Source of the DNA: a virus
Strand: one strand, 5' to 3'
Virus record (IMG/VR): IMGVR_UViG_3300025073_000155
Location: 1-26,482 of that record
DNA length: 26,482 bases
In this document: piece after piece, positions 14,953 through 21,644 of the stretch
How the letters are laid out: every line of letters starts with the position of its first letter
Numbering within the stretch: the stretch's first letter is position 1
Notes under the pieces: model-generated
Told to the model about the DNA's origin: nothing
The model's database searches: none
Seen by the model: the letters and a program-made list of their open reading frames with translations, nothing else
Program-made: the position numbers and the translations under genes

Positions 14953-15933
14953 ATGCCCACGAGGCCGAACGTCTGCCTCGTCATGTTGGCGAAGGAGAAG
15001 CCGGAGATCCTGCGCCGGGCCCTGATCTCCGTCTCCCCCCTGATCTCCTGCTACCTGGTCTCCGTCGAGCCGGGCGATCCGCTGGGCGCCCTGGTGCCCG
15101 GCATGATGCCGGGGCTCCCCGGAGACGTGGTGGAGTTCGAGCGGCAGAACGGGGCGCAGGCGCGCACCGACTTGATGCGCGCCGGTGAGACGACGGCGGC
15201 CAAGTACGGCGCCGAGTTCCTGCTGAACCTGGACGCGGACGATGAGCTCGCGATAGGGAGCACCTTCGCCTGGCCCGAGATGGACGCGGACGTCTACGAC
15301 GTCCAGCACCGCGACGAGGCCGGGTTCGAGTTCCGCTTCCCTCGCCTGTTCCGGGTCGGCCTGCCGTGGCGGTGGGTCGGGGTCCTGCACGAGGTGCCCC
15401 AATGCGTCGAGCCATTCCGCCACGGCGGCCTGCTGCAGCACGTCCTCTACCTGCGGCACATCGACCAGCGAGGCCCGGAGCGCTACGTCGAGCACGCGCG
15501 CATTCTGGCCGAGGAGCTGGAGCAGAACCCGACAGACGCGCGGACCGCCTTCTACCTGGCACAGAGCTACCGTGACGCGCACCAGTGGGAGGATGCGCTG
15601 GCGGCCTACGACCGGCGCGCGCAGATGCCGGGTTGGGTCGAAGAGACCTACGCGGCGGTTTACTGGGGCGCTATGGTGGCGGCGCAGTGCAGCCGGCCGT
15701 TCCCCGAGGTCATGCACCGCTACCTGAGCGCCTGGGCCGTGGCGCCGTGGCGGGCCGAGCCGCTCTACTGGCTCGCCGTGAACTACAGCCGTGTGAACAT
15801 GCCCGTCGTGGCGTGCTTCTACGCCGACAAGGCAGCGAGCATCCCGGAGCCGGCCAACGGGCTCTTCGTGGAGACCGCCGTTTACCGCCAGAAGATCGGG
15901 GAGCTGCAGGCGCAGTTGGAGGCGAAGGCATGA
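14953..15933 (+). CDS. GT2-family glycosyltransferase with TPR-like C-terminus
   Basis: A 326-residue protein. RPNVCLVMLAKEKPEILRRA gives the first GT-A strand; FLLNLDADDEL carries the DxD-type metal and sugar-nucleotide site (about residues 96-100). 'FPRLFRVGLPWRWVGVLHEV' matches the acceptor-side motif of GT2 enzymes that are linked to TPR repeats. After about residue 185 come helical pairs (DARTAFYLAQSYRDAHQWED, ALAAYDRRA) typical of TPR, used to hold peptide acceptors. It should transfer a sugar in the cytoplasm, plausibly onto a virion protein. ATG 14953 is preferred for its ribosome site; GTG 14854 would add 33 low-complexity residues. It overlaps the next gene by four bases. Confidence 0.82.
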   Translation: MPTRPNVCLVMLAKEKPEILRRALISVSPLISCYLVSVEPGDPLGALVPGMMPGLPGDVVEFERQNGAQARTDLMRAGETTAAKYGAEFLLNLDADDELAIGSTFAWPEMDADVYDVQHRDEAGFEFRFPRLFRVGLPWRWVGVLHEVPQCVEPFRHGGLLQHVLYLRHIDQRGPERYVEHARILAEELEQNPTDARTAFYLAQSYRDAHQWEDALAAYDRRAQMPGWVEETYAAVYWGAMVAAQCSRPFPEVMHRYLSAWAVAPWRAEPLYWLAVNYSRVNMPVVACFYADKAASIPEPANGLFVETAVYRQKIGELQAQLEAKA

Positions 15934-16169
15934 TTGCGGACCGCAGGATCTATGTGACGGCGGACCGGAGGCGAGCCGTGGAGGAGGGCGATCCCGAAGC
16001 AGCGTTCTTGCTCGTCGGCGTCGGCGGCATCCTCCTGGACGCCGAGGCCGCGCGCTACGGCATCCTGCCGGGTCCGCAGGCGGGCGCGCCGGACCCGCAG
16101 ACGCCGGCCGCCACCGGCCCACCCGCTGATAAGCGCGTGTGGCCTCGCGGCAGAGGGAGGGCACGCTGA
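15930..16169 (+). CDS. Small head-region protein, 79 aa
   Basis: Starts with ATGA coupling to the glycosyltransferase and ends with TGATG coupling to the connector. The N-terminus (RRIYVTADRRRAVEEGDPEA, AFLLVGVGGIL) resembles short uncharacterised proteins commonly found right after capsid genes, which I recognise only by pattern. The C-terminal half is Pro/Arg-rich and likely disordered. Its normal place next to the capsid gene implies that the fibre, ribbon-helix-helix and glycosyltransferase genes are an insertion. Confidence 0.6.
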   Translation: MIADRRIYVTADRRRAVEEGDPEAAFLLVGVGGILLDAEAARYGILPGPQAGAPDPQTPAATGPPADKRVWPRGRGRAR

Positions 16170-16834
16170 TGCCGGATAGGATGCCGACCGCAAATGACCT
16201 GGTGACGTACATCACGGGCCTGGGTGTGCTCGATGATACCGGCGTCATCGAGGACACCGAGTACGCGGCGGTGGTCGAGGCGGCGGCGGAGGAGTTGGAG
16301 CGTGCCACGGGCTACGTGCCGTTTCTGAGCGGAGCGGATAGCACGCGCTACTTCGACCCGCCCGGCTACCAGCGGCGGGGGCAGACGTTGGGCGGGGGCC
16401 GTCACCTCGAATTGGGGATGGGTCTCGTCTCCCTCACCTCCCTCTACGTGGACTACAGCCCTTCATCGGCCGGCACGCTGCTGACAGCGAATGTGGACTA
16501 CTTCCTGGAACCGCGCAATGCGGCGGCACAGGGGAAGCCGTATGAGGCGGTGGATTTCGTCCTGCCGCAGTGGGGAGACCCGCGCTCCGTAGCGATCACC
16601 GGCGCGTGGGGCTACGCGGCCACCGTGCCGGACGATGCGTGGCGTGCTGTCCTCCACTACGCCGCTCACCTCCTGCGGCCAGCGCTGGTGCTGCAGAACT
16701 CGCAGGCGCGGAAGCGGTGGGAGACCGCCGGGCTCAAGGTGGAGTACGACGATCTCAGCCCCATCGACGGGCAGTGGCTGGCCGACTTCGCCAGGATGAC
16801 GCGGCCCGGCCACTATCAGAGGGTGAGCCTGTGA
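16169..16834 (+). CDS. Head-tail connector (adaptor) protein, HK97 gp6/SPP1 gp15-like
   Basis: A 221-residue protein with GAGGGAGGG before the ATG. The pattern is that of adaptor proteins that sit under the portal: helical start (ANDLVTYITGLGVLDDTGVI, EYAAVVEAAAEELERATGY), then a beta region (LELGMGLVSLTSLYVDYSPS), 'ITGAWGYAATVPDDAWRAVL' and a helical end. The 'GAWGYA..VP..i..A....a' motif is characteristic of this family. It forms a ring joining portal and head-closure protein. Gene order (small protein, adaptor, closure) agrees. It overlaps the next gene as GTGA. Confidence 0.78.
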   Translation: MPDRMPTANDLVTYITGLGVLDDTGVIEDTEYAAVVEAAAEELERATGYVPFLSGADSTRYFDPPGYQRRGQTLGGGRHLELGMGLVSLTSLYVDYSPSSAGTLLTANVDYFLEPRNAAAQGKPYEAVDFVLPQWGDPRSVAITGAWGYAATVPDDAWRAVLHYAAHLLRPALVLQNSQARKRWETAGLKVEYDDLSPIDGQWLADFARMTRPGHYQRVSL

Positions 16835-17172
16835 GCCACCTTACGCGCTATCTCAAGCAGGCGTGCTCGCTGCAGGCAGTGGCGTCACTGGACTCCGGCG
16901 GCGCAGTGACCTACGCGGCGGCCACGACGGGAGTCTCGTGCCGGGCCTGGCGCGAGGAGAAGCGCCGGGAGCTCCCGGACGGCGAGGTTTACACCAGCCA
17001 GGTGGTGCTGCTCGTGCCGGCCGCCATGACGATTGCCGCCGGCTACCGGGTCACGAGCATCACCGGCACGGGCATGAGCGGCACGTACCGGGTGCGCGAG
17101 GTGTTCCCGGTGCCGGGCGAGGACCCGCGCACGGCCGGACAGGTGGACCACCTGCGCTGCTATCTGGATTGA
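16831..17172 (+). CDS. Head closure / head-tail joining protein
   Basis: A 113-residue protein starting at GTG 16831, coupled to the adaptor gene. It is mostly beta: SLDSGGAVTYAAATTGVSCR, 'TSQVVLLVPAAMTIAAGYRV', 'GMSGTYRVREVFPVP', and ends LRCYLD. Size, fold pattern and place after the adaptor fit head-closure or stopper proteins that seal DNA in the capsid and receive the tail. Its last 20 or so bases recur after the next gene (see repeat at 17155). Confidence 0.65.
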   Translation: MSHLTRYLKQACSLQAVASLDSGGAVTYAAATTGVSCRAWREEKRRELPDGEVYTSQVVLLVPAAMTIAAGYRVTSITGTGMSGTYRVREVFPVPGEDPRTAGQVDHLRCYLD

Positions 17173-17180
17173 CGCCATGG
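17155..17180 (+). repeat. Left copy of a 26-bp direct repeat
   Basis: The 26 bases from 17155 match 17648-17673 with one difference (T17169 versus C17662). Extending left gives 28 of 30. The repeat covers the codons for RCYLD, the stop and GACGCCATGG. It brackets the 150-residue gene between them. Confidence 0.9.
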
Positions 17181-17212
17181 TGGCAGCCGAAACGACCGAG
17201 GAGGAAAACGAG

Positions 17213-17665
17213 ATGAAGCAGACACTGCGGGAGGTGTTGGCCGAAGCCGAGGCGGAACGCGCCGCTGATGCCCTGGAGGCGAAGCAGGTCCTGGATGCTC
17301 AGGTGGCCGCCCTGCGCGCCTATGCGGCCCAGGTGCTGGGGCCGCTCTGGTTGGAGTTCGAGCCCTACGTCACCGGGGTGCGCGCGCACCCGGTGAAGCT
17401 TCGGGTTGAGCACCCGGAGCTGCTTGAGTTCTACGTGTACGGTGTATGCGGGGGTCTCTACGTCTCCTCGGTAAGCGAGGGCATGACCCTTGACGGCCCC
17501 CCGCCACTGCGCCCGGTGGAGAAGCGCATGCGGGAATTCGGCCAGTTCCTGCTCCGGCTGCACAAGCAGCGCCAGAATCAGGCGCTGACCGACAGTGCCA
17601 CCTGCAAAGAAGGGGTGGCCGTGCTTCCTGGCCGGGAACAAGGCCTCCGCTGCTATCTGGACTGA
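17213..17665 (+). CDS. Hypothetical protein, 150 aa, bounded by direct repeats
   Basis: ATG 17213 is chosen because AGGAGG (17199-17204) lies eight bases upstream; ATG 17177 in the left repeat would add 12 residues. The first 50 residues are a charged helix (REVLAEAEAERAADALEAKQ), then a beta-like middle (FEPYVTGVRAHPVKLRVEHP, ELLEFYVYGVCGGLYVSS). The family is not recognised. The last six residues, LRCYLD, are the same as the end of the head-closure protein because both lie in the repeat. This suggests the gene was inserted by recombination at the repeat and acquired this tail. It may have no structural role. Confidence 0.62.
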   Translation: MKQTLREVLAEAEAERAADALEAKQVLDAQVAALRAYAAQVLGPLWLEFEPYVTGVRAHPVKLRVEHPELLEFYVYGVCGGLYVSSVSEGMTLDGPPPLRPVEKRMREFGQFLLRLHKQRQNQALTDSATCKEGVAVLPGREQGLRCYLD

Positions 17666-17673
17666 CGCCATGG
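17648..17673 (+). repeat. Right copy of the 26-bp direct repeat
   Basis: Partner of 17155-17180, offset 493 bases, 25 of 26 identical. Its ATGG is the start of the FkbM gene, whereas the ATGG of the left copy opens the optional longer form of the 150-residue gene. Confidence 0.9.
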
Positions 17674-18800
17674 ACTGGCTGGACGCCCTGATCGCCGCGC
17701 CGACGCCGCCGGGGGCCGACGCACTCCTCGAGGCCGGCCGGCCGATCGTGATCTACGGCGCGGGCCGCGCCGGCACCCGCCTGCGCGCCACTCTCCTGGA
17801 GAGAGGGGCCCGGGTGCGCCACTTCCTCGACGCGGAGGCGAGCACCTGCGCTCCGCGCTGCGATCTCCCGGTCTACCTGCCGGCCGAAGATCCTCTGACT
17901 GCTGAGGAGCGGCGCGAAGCGGTCGGGGTCGTGGCGATCTACAATCCCACGGTCGACGTGCCGGCCCTGATGGTTGATCTGCACCAGCTCGGGTATGGGA
18001 CCGTGCTCAACTTCATTGCTGCGCACTCGGCGCTTGCCGACGCGCTCGGCGATTGGTACTCGCTCTCGGCGCGGCACACCTACGCCGACGCGTCCGGTGA
18101 GATCCGACGCGCGCATTCACTGATGGCCGATGCGACCAGTCGGCTGCTCTTCCGGCGCCTGCTGGAGTTCCGGCTGACCGGTGACTACCACCTGCTGCCG
18201 GCGCCGGACAGCGAGCACCAGTACTGCCCTCCCGACCTGCCGCGCTGGCAGAACCCGGTGCGCTTTGTCGATGGCGGCGCCTACCGTGGAGAGACGCTTG
18301 GCGCGCTGTTCGCCCACGGCTACCAGGTCGATGCTGTCGCTGCATTCGAGCCGGACCCAGCCAGTTTCGCGGTCCTGTCTGAGTTCGTGTTGCGCAGGGC
18401 CGAGCCGGGAGTTACGCACTATGCTCTCTGGCCGTGCGCGATCTACTCGTCGGCGCAGCGGCTGTCCTTCCGGGCCGGCCAGGAAGAGGCGAGCGCACTC
18501 GGCGATGGCGGCAGTTGTATGGTTCACGCGGTCACGCTCGATGTGGCGCTGAAATCATTCGACCCGACGCTGATCAAGCTGGACCTGGAGGGCGCCGAGT
18601 ACGAGGCGCTACTGGGAGCGCGATGCACGATCGCGGAGAGCCGGCCCGGCCTGGCCGTGTGCGTCTACCATCGGCCCGAGCACCTGTGGCAGGTGCCGCT
18701 GCTCATCGACGGGTGGGATTGCGGCTACCGCCTCCACCTGCGCCTTCACGCGCACAGCGGGTTCGAGGCGGTGCTGTACGCAGTGCCGTCAGCCACATAG
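17670..18800 (+). CDS. FkbM-family methyltransferase with N-terminal Rossmann-like domain
   Basis: A 376-residue protein starting at ATG 17670 inside the right repeat. Residues 24-40 (RPIVIYGAGRAGTRL) are a glycine-rich nucleotide-binding turn, followed by 'VRHFLDA', as in sugar-modifying or PglD-like Rossmann domains. From about residue 195 the FkbM methyltransferase core appears: VRFVDGGAYRGETL (SAM motif I), AAFEPDP (acidic second motif) and LIKLDLEGAEYEALLGA (the family signature near 302). FkbM enzymes methylate oxygen atoms of sugars or polyketides. Being inside a virion operon with a glycosyltransferase, a sugar on the phage particle is a plausible substrate. The N-terminal domain's role is unknown. 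Confidence 0.82.
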   Translation: MDWLDALIAAPTPPGADALLEAGRPIVIYGAGRAGTRLRATLLERGARVRHFLDAEASTCAPRCDLPVYLPAEDPLTAEERREAVGVVAIYNPTVDVPALMVDLHQLGYGTVLNFIAAHSALADALGDWYSLSARHTYADASGEIRRAHSLMADATSRLLFRRLLEFRLTGDYHLLPAPDSEHQYCPPDLPRWQNPVRFVDGGAYRGETLGALFAHGYQVDAVAAFEPDPASFAVLSEFVLRRAEPGVTHYALWPCAIYSSAQRLSFRAGQEEASALGDGGSCMVHAVTLDVALKSFDPTLIKLDLEGAEYEALLGARCTIAESRPGLAVCVYHRPEHLWQVPLLIDGWDCGYRLHLRLHAHSGFEAVLYAVPSAT

Positions 18801-18810
18801 GGAGTGAGCC

Positions 18811-19239
18811 ATGGCGAGTGACAAGACGCTCCTCGTTGACACCACCGAGATCAACCGGAACCTGGCCAAGATGATAGCGGCCTACCCGAAGTCGGCCGAC
18901 CGCATTGTCCGCAAGGTGGCGCTGGACGTGCTCGCGGCAGCGATGCAGAACGTGCCGGTTGACACGGGGGCCCTCCGCGCGTCCGGCCAGGTGGAGTTTC
19001 ACGGGGGCCGCGAAGGGCCGGTCGACGCGCCAGGCTTGGATCCCGCCCCGCTGCTGCAGATGGACCCGGACACGGGCGAGGCCGTGATCGGCTTCACGAT
19101 GCAGTACGCGGCGGCGGTCCACGAGGACATGGACGCGCGGCACGCCGTTGGCGGCGCGAAGTACCTGGAGCGCGCCGTGACGGAGGAGGGGCAGCGGCTC
19201 ACCGCCGAATGCGCCGGCATCCTGAAGGGTGCGCGCTGA
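18811..19239 (+). CDS. HK97 gp10-like minor head-tail protein
   Basis: A 142-residue protein with GGGAG before the ATG. LAKMIAAYPKSADRIVRKVA, then 'MQNVPVDTGALRASGQVEF' and 'YAAAVHEDMDARHAVGGAKY' follow the HK97 gp10 pattern (the 'vPvdTGaLr.S' motif and 'YA.yvh' motif are diagnostic). Members of this family are made with the connector proteins and are needed for tail joining. It continues the connector series after the two inserted genes. Confidence 0.82.
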   Translation: MASDKTLLVDTTEINRNLAKMIAAYPKSADRIVRKVALDVLAAAMQNVPVDTGALRASGQVEFHGGREGPVDAPGLDPAPLLQMDPDTGEAVIGFTMQYAAAVHEDMDARHAVGGAKYLERAVTEEGQRLTAECAGILKGAR

Positions 19240-19252
19240 GGGAGAGAATCCG

Positions 19253-19681
19253 ATGGGCAAGCATGATGGGGCGACGTTTCCGAACGTGCGCGCGTCCGGC
19301 GACGGCACGCACGAGCCGGTGATAGCCGTGCAGGCGGCCGAATGGGTAGCCGGTGGGACCGGCGCAGATGCTGCCTTCGCCGTCTCGAAGGCGGCCGCGG
19401 CGGCAAAGCGACACTATCTGACCAGCGTTGACGCGGTGATTCTTGGGGCCGCGCAGGCTATCGGCTGCACGGTCACGATCACGGCCGGGCCAACCGGGGG
19501 CACGGGATCGACGGCGATGTGGAGCACCTACGTCGGCGCTCCGGAGGGCTGGGCGGGCGTGCTCGCGCGGGATTTCGCCCACCCGCTGGAGTTCCCGGTG
19601 GGCGCAACGGCGAGTATCGTAATGGGCGGTGGCGCCGGCATCACCATCGCCTACGCCAACCTGGCCGGCTACACGAGGTAA
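19253..19681 (+). CDS. Beta-rich virion-associated protein, 142 aa
   Basis: ATG 19253 with GGGAGAG before it; GTG 19229 inside gp10 would add eight residues. Not recognised by family. It is Gly/Ala/Thr-rich with alternating strands: GTHEPVIAVQAAEWVAGG, AVILGAAQAIGCTVTITAG, GATASIVMGGGAGITIAYA. The composition suggests a small beta-sandwich, such as a decoration or tail-tube accessory protein. It sits between the gp10-like protein and the tail terminator. Confidence 0.6.
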   Translation: MGKHDGATFPNVRASGDGTHEPVIAVQAAEWVAGGTGADAAFAVSKAAAAAKRHYLTSVDAVILGAAQAIGCTVTITAGPTGGTGSTAMWSTYVGAPEGWAGVLARDFAHPLEFPVGATASIVMGGGAGITIAYANLAGYTR

Positions 19682-19684
19682 GCC

Positions 19685-20068
19685 ATGCCGGACAGCCTCA
19701 TCAAGAGCATCGTGGACACGTACCGGACGCTGACCTCCACGAGCAACGCCTATTACGGGGAGCGCAGCGGCGACATGGCGCTGCCGTGCCTGGTGTTCCG
19801 GCCCTACGGCGGCACGGCCAGCCCGACGCTGCCGACCCAGGATTGGCGAATCCAGGTGACGGCCTACGCGACGACGGAGGAGGGCGCCCACACGGCGGCC
19901 GAAGCGGTGCGCACGGCCCTCCATCAGCGCGATCACTGGGATGTCGGGTCCTACGTGGTCCACTACATCGTCTGTGACCCGGTGGTCACGCTGCCGCCAC
20001 AGCCCGCGACGGGTGGGAGCACGTACCTTGCAGCCGTCTCCATGCGACTGCACATCAACGCCGAGTAG
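19685..20068 (+). CDS. Tail terminator / tail completion protein
   Basis: A 127-residue protein three bases after the previous stop. LIKSIVDTYRTLTSTSNAYY, 'LPCLVFRPYGGTASPTLPTQ', 'DWRIQVTAYATTEEGAHTAA' and EAVRTALHQ fit the gpU/DUF3168-like tail terminator pattern: start helix, strand pair, and a second helix with 'A..vr.al'. These proteins cap the tail tube and join it to the head. Position between gp10-like and major tail protein agrees. Confidence 0.72.
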   Translation: MPDSLIKSIVDTYRTLTSTSNAYYGERSGDMALPCLVFRPYGGTASPTLPTQDWRIQVTAYATTEEGAHTAAEAVRTALHQRDHWDVGSYVVHYIVCDPVVTLPPQPATGGSTYLAAVSMRLHINAE

Positions 20069-20072
20069 CATG

Positions 20073-20091
20073 GGGGCGCGCCGGGCGCCCC
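20073..20091 (+). other. Hairpin before the major tail protein gene
   Basis: GGGGCGC (20073-20079) pairs with GCGCCCC (20085-20091) around GCCGG, then GGGGAGAAAGGG leads to the ATG at 20105. It may stabilise or separate the tail-tube message, which needs high expression. There is no T run. Confidence 0.38.
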
Positions 20092-20104
20092 GGGGAGAAA
20101 GGGA

Positions 20105-20857
20105 ATGGCAATCACATCCATCAGCCCGCGCAGCGTGACGCGCGGGGCGAGCGGAGACCTGATCACGATCCTGGGCACCGGGTTCGGCGCCACCCAGGGA
20201 GCCGGTACGCTGAGCATCGGCGCGCAGGCCGTCATCGTCGGCGCCTGGGGCGCCACCGGGATCACGTGCTACGCCGACGACAGCCCGGCCACGCCCCTGG
20301 GGGCGCAGGATCTCGTGCTCACGCCGGACGGCGGGTCGGCGGAAACCTGGGTCAAGGCGATCAGCGTCTACGACGATACCGACGCTGACGATGCCACCAA
20401 GGTTGAGATCGGCCTGGTCGATGCCGTCTACATCGACGGCACCCACGTCGGCAAGACCGTGGGTGGAGCGACGATCACGCCCGGAGAGCGGACGCTGCCC
20501 TACCAGCCCGACGATGTTCACACGCCGGAGCACGAGCTCGTGTTGGAGCGGTTCGTAGACGTGAATTTCGTGGCCAGCCAGATCACGGCGGCCAACATCG
20601 CCAAGGCGATGGGGGCGACGTTGCTCTCGACGCCTGTTGGCGTCGAGTGGGATGGTGCATTTGGCAACAAGTCGGAGCACTCCATTCTGATCATCGACGG
20701 CGTGGGGATCAAGTACGTCATCCCCAGGGCGCGGGTAGTGACCCCGGCCCCGGTTGCGCTGGCCACGGAGGATTGGGACGGGATTCCGTTCGCCTTCCGA
20801 GGCTTTGAGACGAGCAAGGCCGAGCGGCGCGCCTATTGGATCGAGTCGCCGCAGTAG
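20105..20857 (+). CDS. Major tail (tube) protein with N-terminal IPT/TIG domain
   Basis: A 250-residue protein with a GGGGAGAAAGGG ribosome region. Residues 3-80 (ITSISPRSVTRGASGDLITI, 'GTGFGATQGAGTLSIGAQAV', 'DLVLTPDGGSAETW') form an Ig-like IPT/TIG domain, often displayed on tail tubes. The rest (VEIGLVDAVYIDGTHVGKTV, 'NIAKAMGATLLSTPVGVEWD', 'ATEDWDGIPFAFRGF') matches tube proteins. The tube is the polymer around the tape measure. Ig-like domains are usually at the C-terminus, so an N-terminal one is less usual. Followed by the two chaperone frames, as in most siphoviruses. Confidence 0.78.
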   Translation: MAITSISPRSVTRGASGDLITILGTGFGATQGAGTLSIGAQAVIVGAWGATGITCYADDSPATPLGAQDLVLTPDGGSAETWVKAISVYDDTDADDATKVEIGLVDAVYIDGTHVGKTVGGATITPGERTLPYQPDDVHTPEHELVLERFVDVNFVASQITAANIAKAMGATLLSTPVGVEWDGAFGNKSEHSILIIDGVGIKYVIPRARVVTPAPVALATEDWDGIPFAFRGFETSKAERRAYWIESPQ

Positions 20858-20865
20858 GGGGATGA

Positions 20866-21369
20866 ATGGCAGAGGAGCAGACGTTAGCTGAGGTGCTGAG
20901 GGAGCCCGAGCCGTACACGGCGGGCTCAGTGACGATCCGGCCGCGCAAGCTGCGGCTGGCGGATGCAGAGGCGGCGTTCGGGGCGTATGCTTCGCTGTTG
21001 GCCATTCTGACGCAAGTGGTTGGTCGGGAGCCAACTGCAGAGGATGCGGAAACGGCGATGGGGTACGTCGTGGCCGACCTGTACGCCTCCGATCCCGAGA
21101 GCCGGCCCGAGGTGGCGAAGCTTCTCGGACTGCTGTCCGATGCTACGGAGGAGACGCTGGCGCGCCTGGAGACGGTCGATGACCTGGCGGGGTTGTGGTC
21201 GGCCTGCTTCCGGGCCAACAGCCGCCCTTTCGGCCAGAGGACTTCCGCCTACGCCCCGGTCGCAAAGCGGATCGTCGCCCTGATGAACGTGAGTTTGCCG
21301 CCACCCTCCACGCCGCCGGAATCGATCCCCGAGACCCCGGACTCACCTGGGAGTACGCTCTCTTCGTAG
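20866..21369 (+). CDS. Tail assembly chaperone (gpG-like)
   Basis: A 167-residue acidic helical protein (VTIRPRKLRLADAEAAFGAY, 'EDAETAMGYVVADLYASD', 'LLGLLSDATEETLARLETVD') between the major tail and tape-measure genes. In siphoviruses this slot holds gpG, which binds the tape measure during tail assembly and is extended by a -1 frameshift into gpT. The slippery heptamer CCCTTTC is at 21225-21231 in the correct phase (C-CCT-TTC). Unshifted translation continues 45 residues further to a Pro/Ser-rich tail and a TAG at 21367. Confidence 0.8.
   Translation: MAEEQTLAEVLREPEPYTAGSVTIRPRKLRLADAEAAFGAYASLLAILTQVVGREPTAEDAETAMGYVVADLYASDPESRPEVAKLLGLLSDATEETLARLETVDDLAGLWSACFRANSRPFGQRTSAYAPVAKRIVALMNVSLPPPSTPPESIPETPDSPGSTLSS
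21225..21231 (+). promoter_or_regulatory. Canonical -1 frameshift site CCCTTTC
   Basis: The heptamer fits X-XXY-YYZ exactly in the chaperone frame: the P and A codons CCT and TTC re-pair as CCC and TTT after slipping back. It lies inside the overlap of the two frames, after the last upstream stop in the -1 frame (TGA at 21180). The shifted frame then stays open to 21644. No clear downstream pseudoknot was worked out. Confidence 0.72.
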
Positions 21370-21644
21370 CCCGAGGCTGGGAATGGCGCGAACGCCGAAG
21401 AGATGGCGCCCTCGGCGTAGCCTTCGGCCTCGGCTACGCGGCGGCGCGCGGCGAGAAGGCCGCACAGCGATTGCTGGACAGAATGCTGCGCGGGGAAGGT
21501 GACGACCCACCGGATCGCGCCCTGGCGCTTGCGGAGCAAAGTGGCCTCCCCGTCGAGGCGGTGACGCGCGCGCTCTCGCGGGGCGCCACGCCGGAGCAGA
21601 TCCTCGCTGCAGGCGAGGCCAAGCGGAGACGTGCAGATGCCTGA
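21231..21644 (+). CDS. Tail assembly chaperone extension (gpGT-like), made by -1 frameshift
   Basis: After the slip the product continues RPEDFRLRPGRKADRRPDER, 'EFAATLHAAGIDPRDPGLTW', 'EYALFVARGWEWRERR' and ends in a helical, charged tail. The complete shifted protein would be bases 20866-21231 joined to 21231-21644, about 259 residues. This frame has no good start: the only nearby one is GTG 21195, without a clear ribosome site. Frameshift extension is the standard arrangement before tape-measure genes; the T domain contacts the tail tube protein. The stop overlaps the tape-measure start. Confidence 0.72.
   Translation, partial: RPEDFRLRPGRKADRRPDEREFAATLHAAGIDPRDPGLTWEYALFVARGWEWRERRRDGALGVAFGLGYAAARGEKAAQRLLDRMLRGEGDDPPDRALALAEQSGLPVEAVTRALSRGATPEQILAAGEAKRRRADA

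Noticed and set aside
17595-17669. Earlier start for the FkbM methyltransferase
   Set aside because: It overlaps the end of the previous gene and encodes low-complexity sequence; ATG 17670 directly after that stop is better.
19199-21034. Long reverse-strand open frame opposite the tail genes
   Set aside because: Arg/Pro/Gly-rich antisense reading typical of high-GC DNA; the forward frames have recognisable tail proteins with ribosome sites.
21195-21230. Independent GTG start for the second tail chaperone frame
   Set aside because: No ribosome site, and the translated lead is Pro/Gln-rich filler; the slippery heptamer gives a better explanation.
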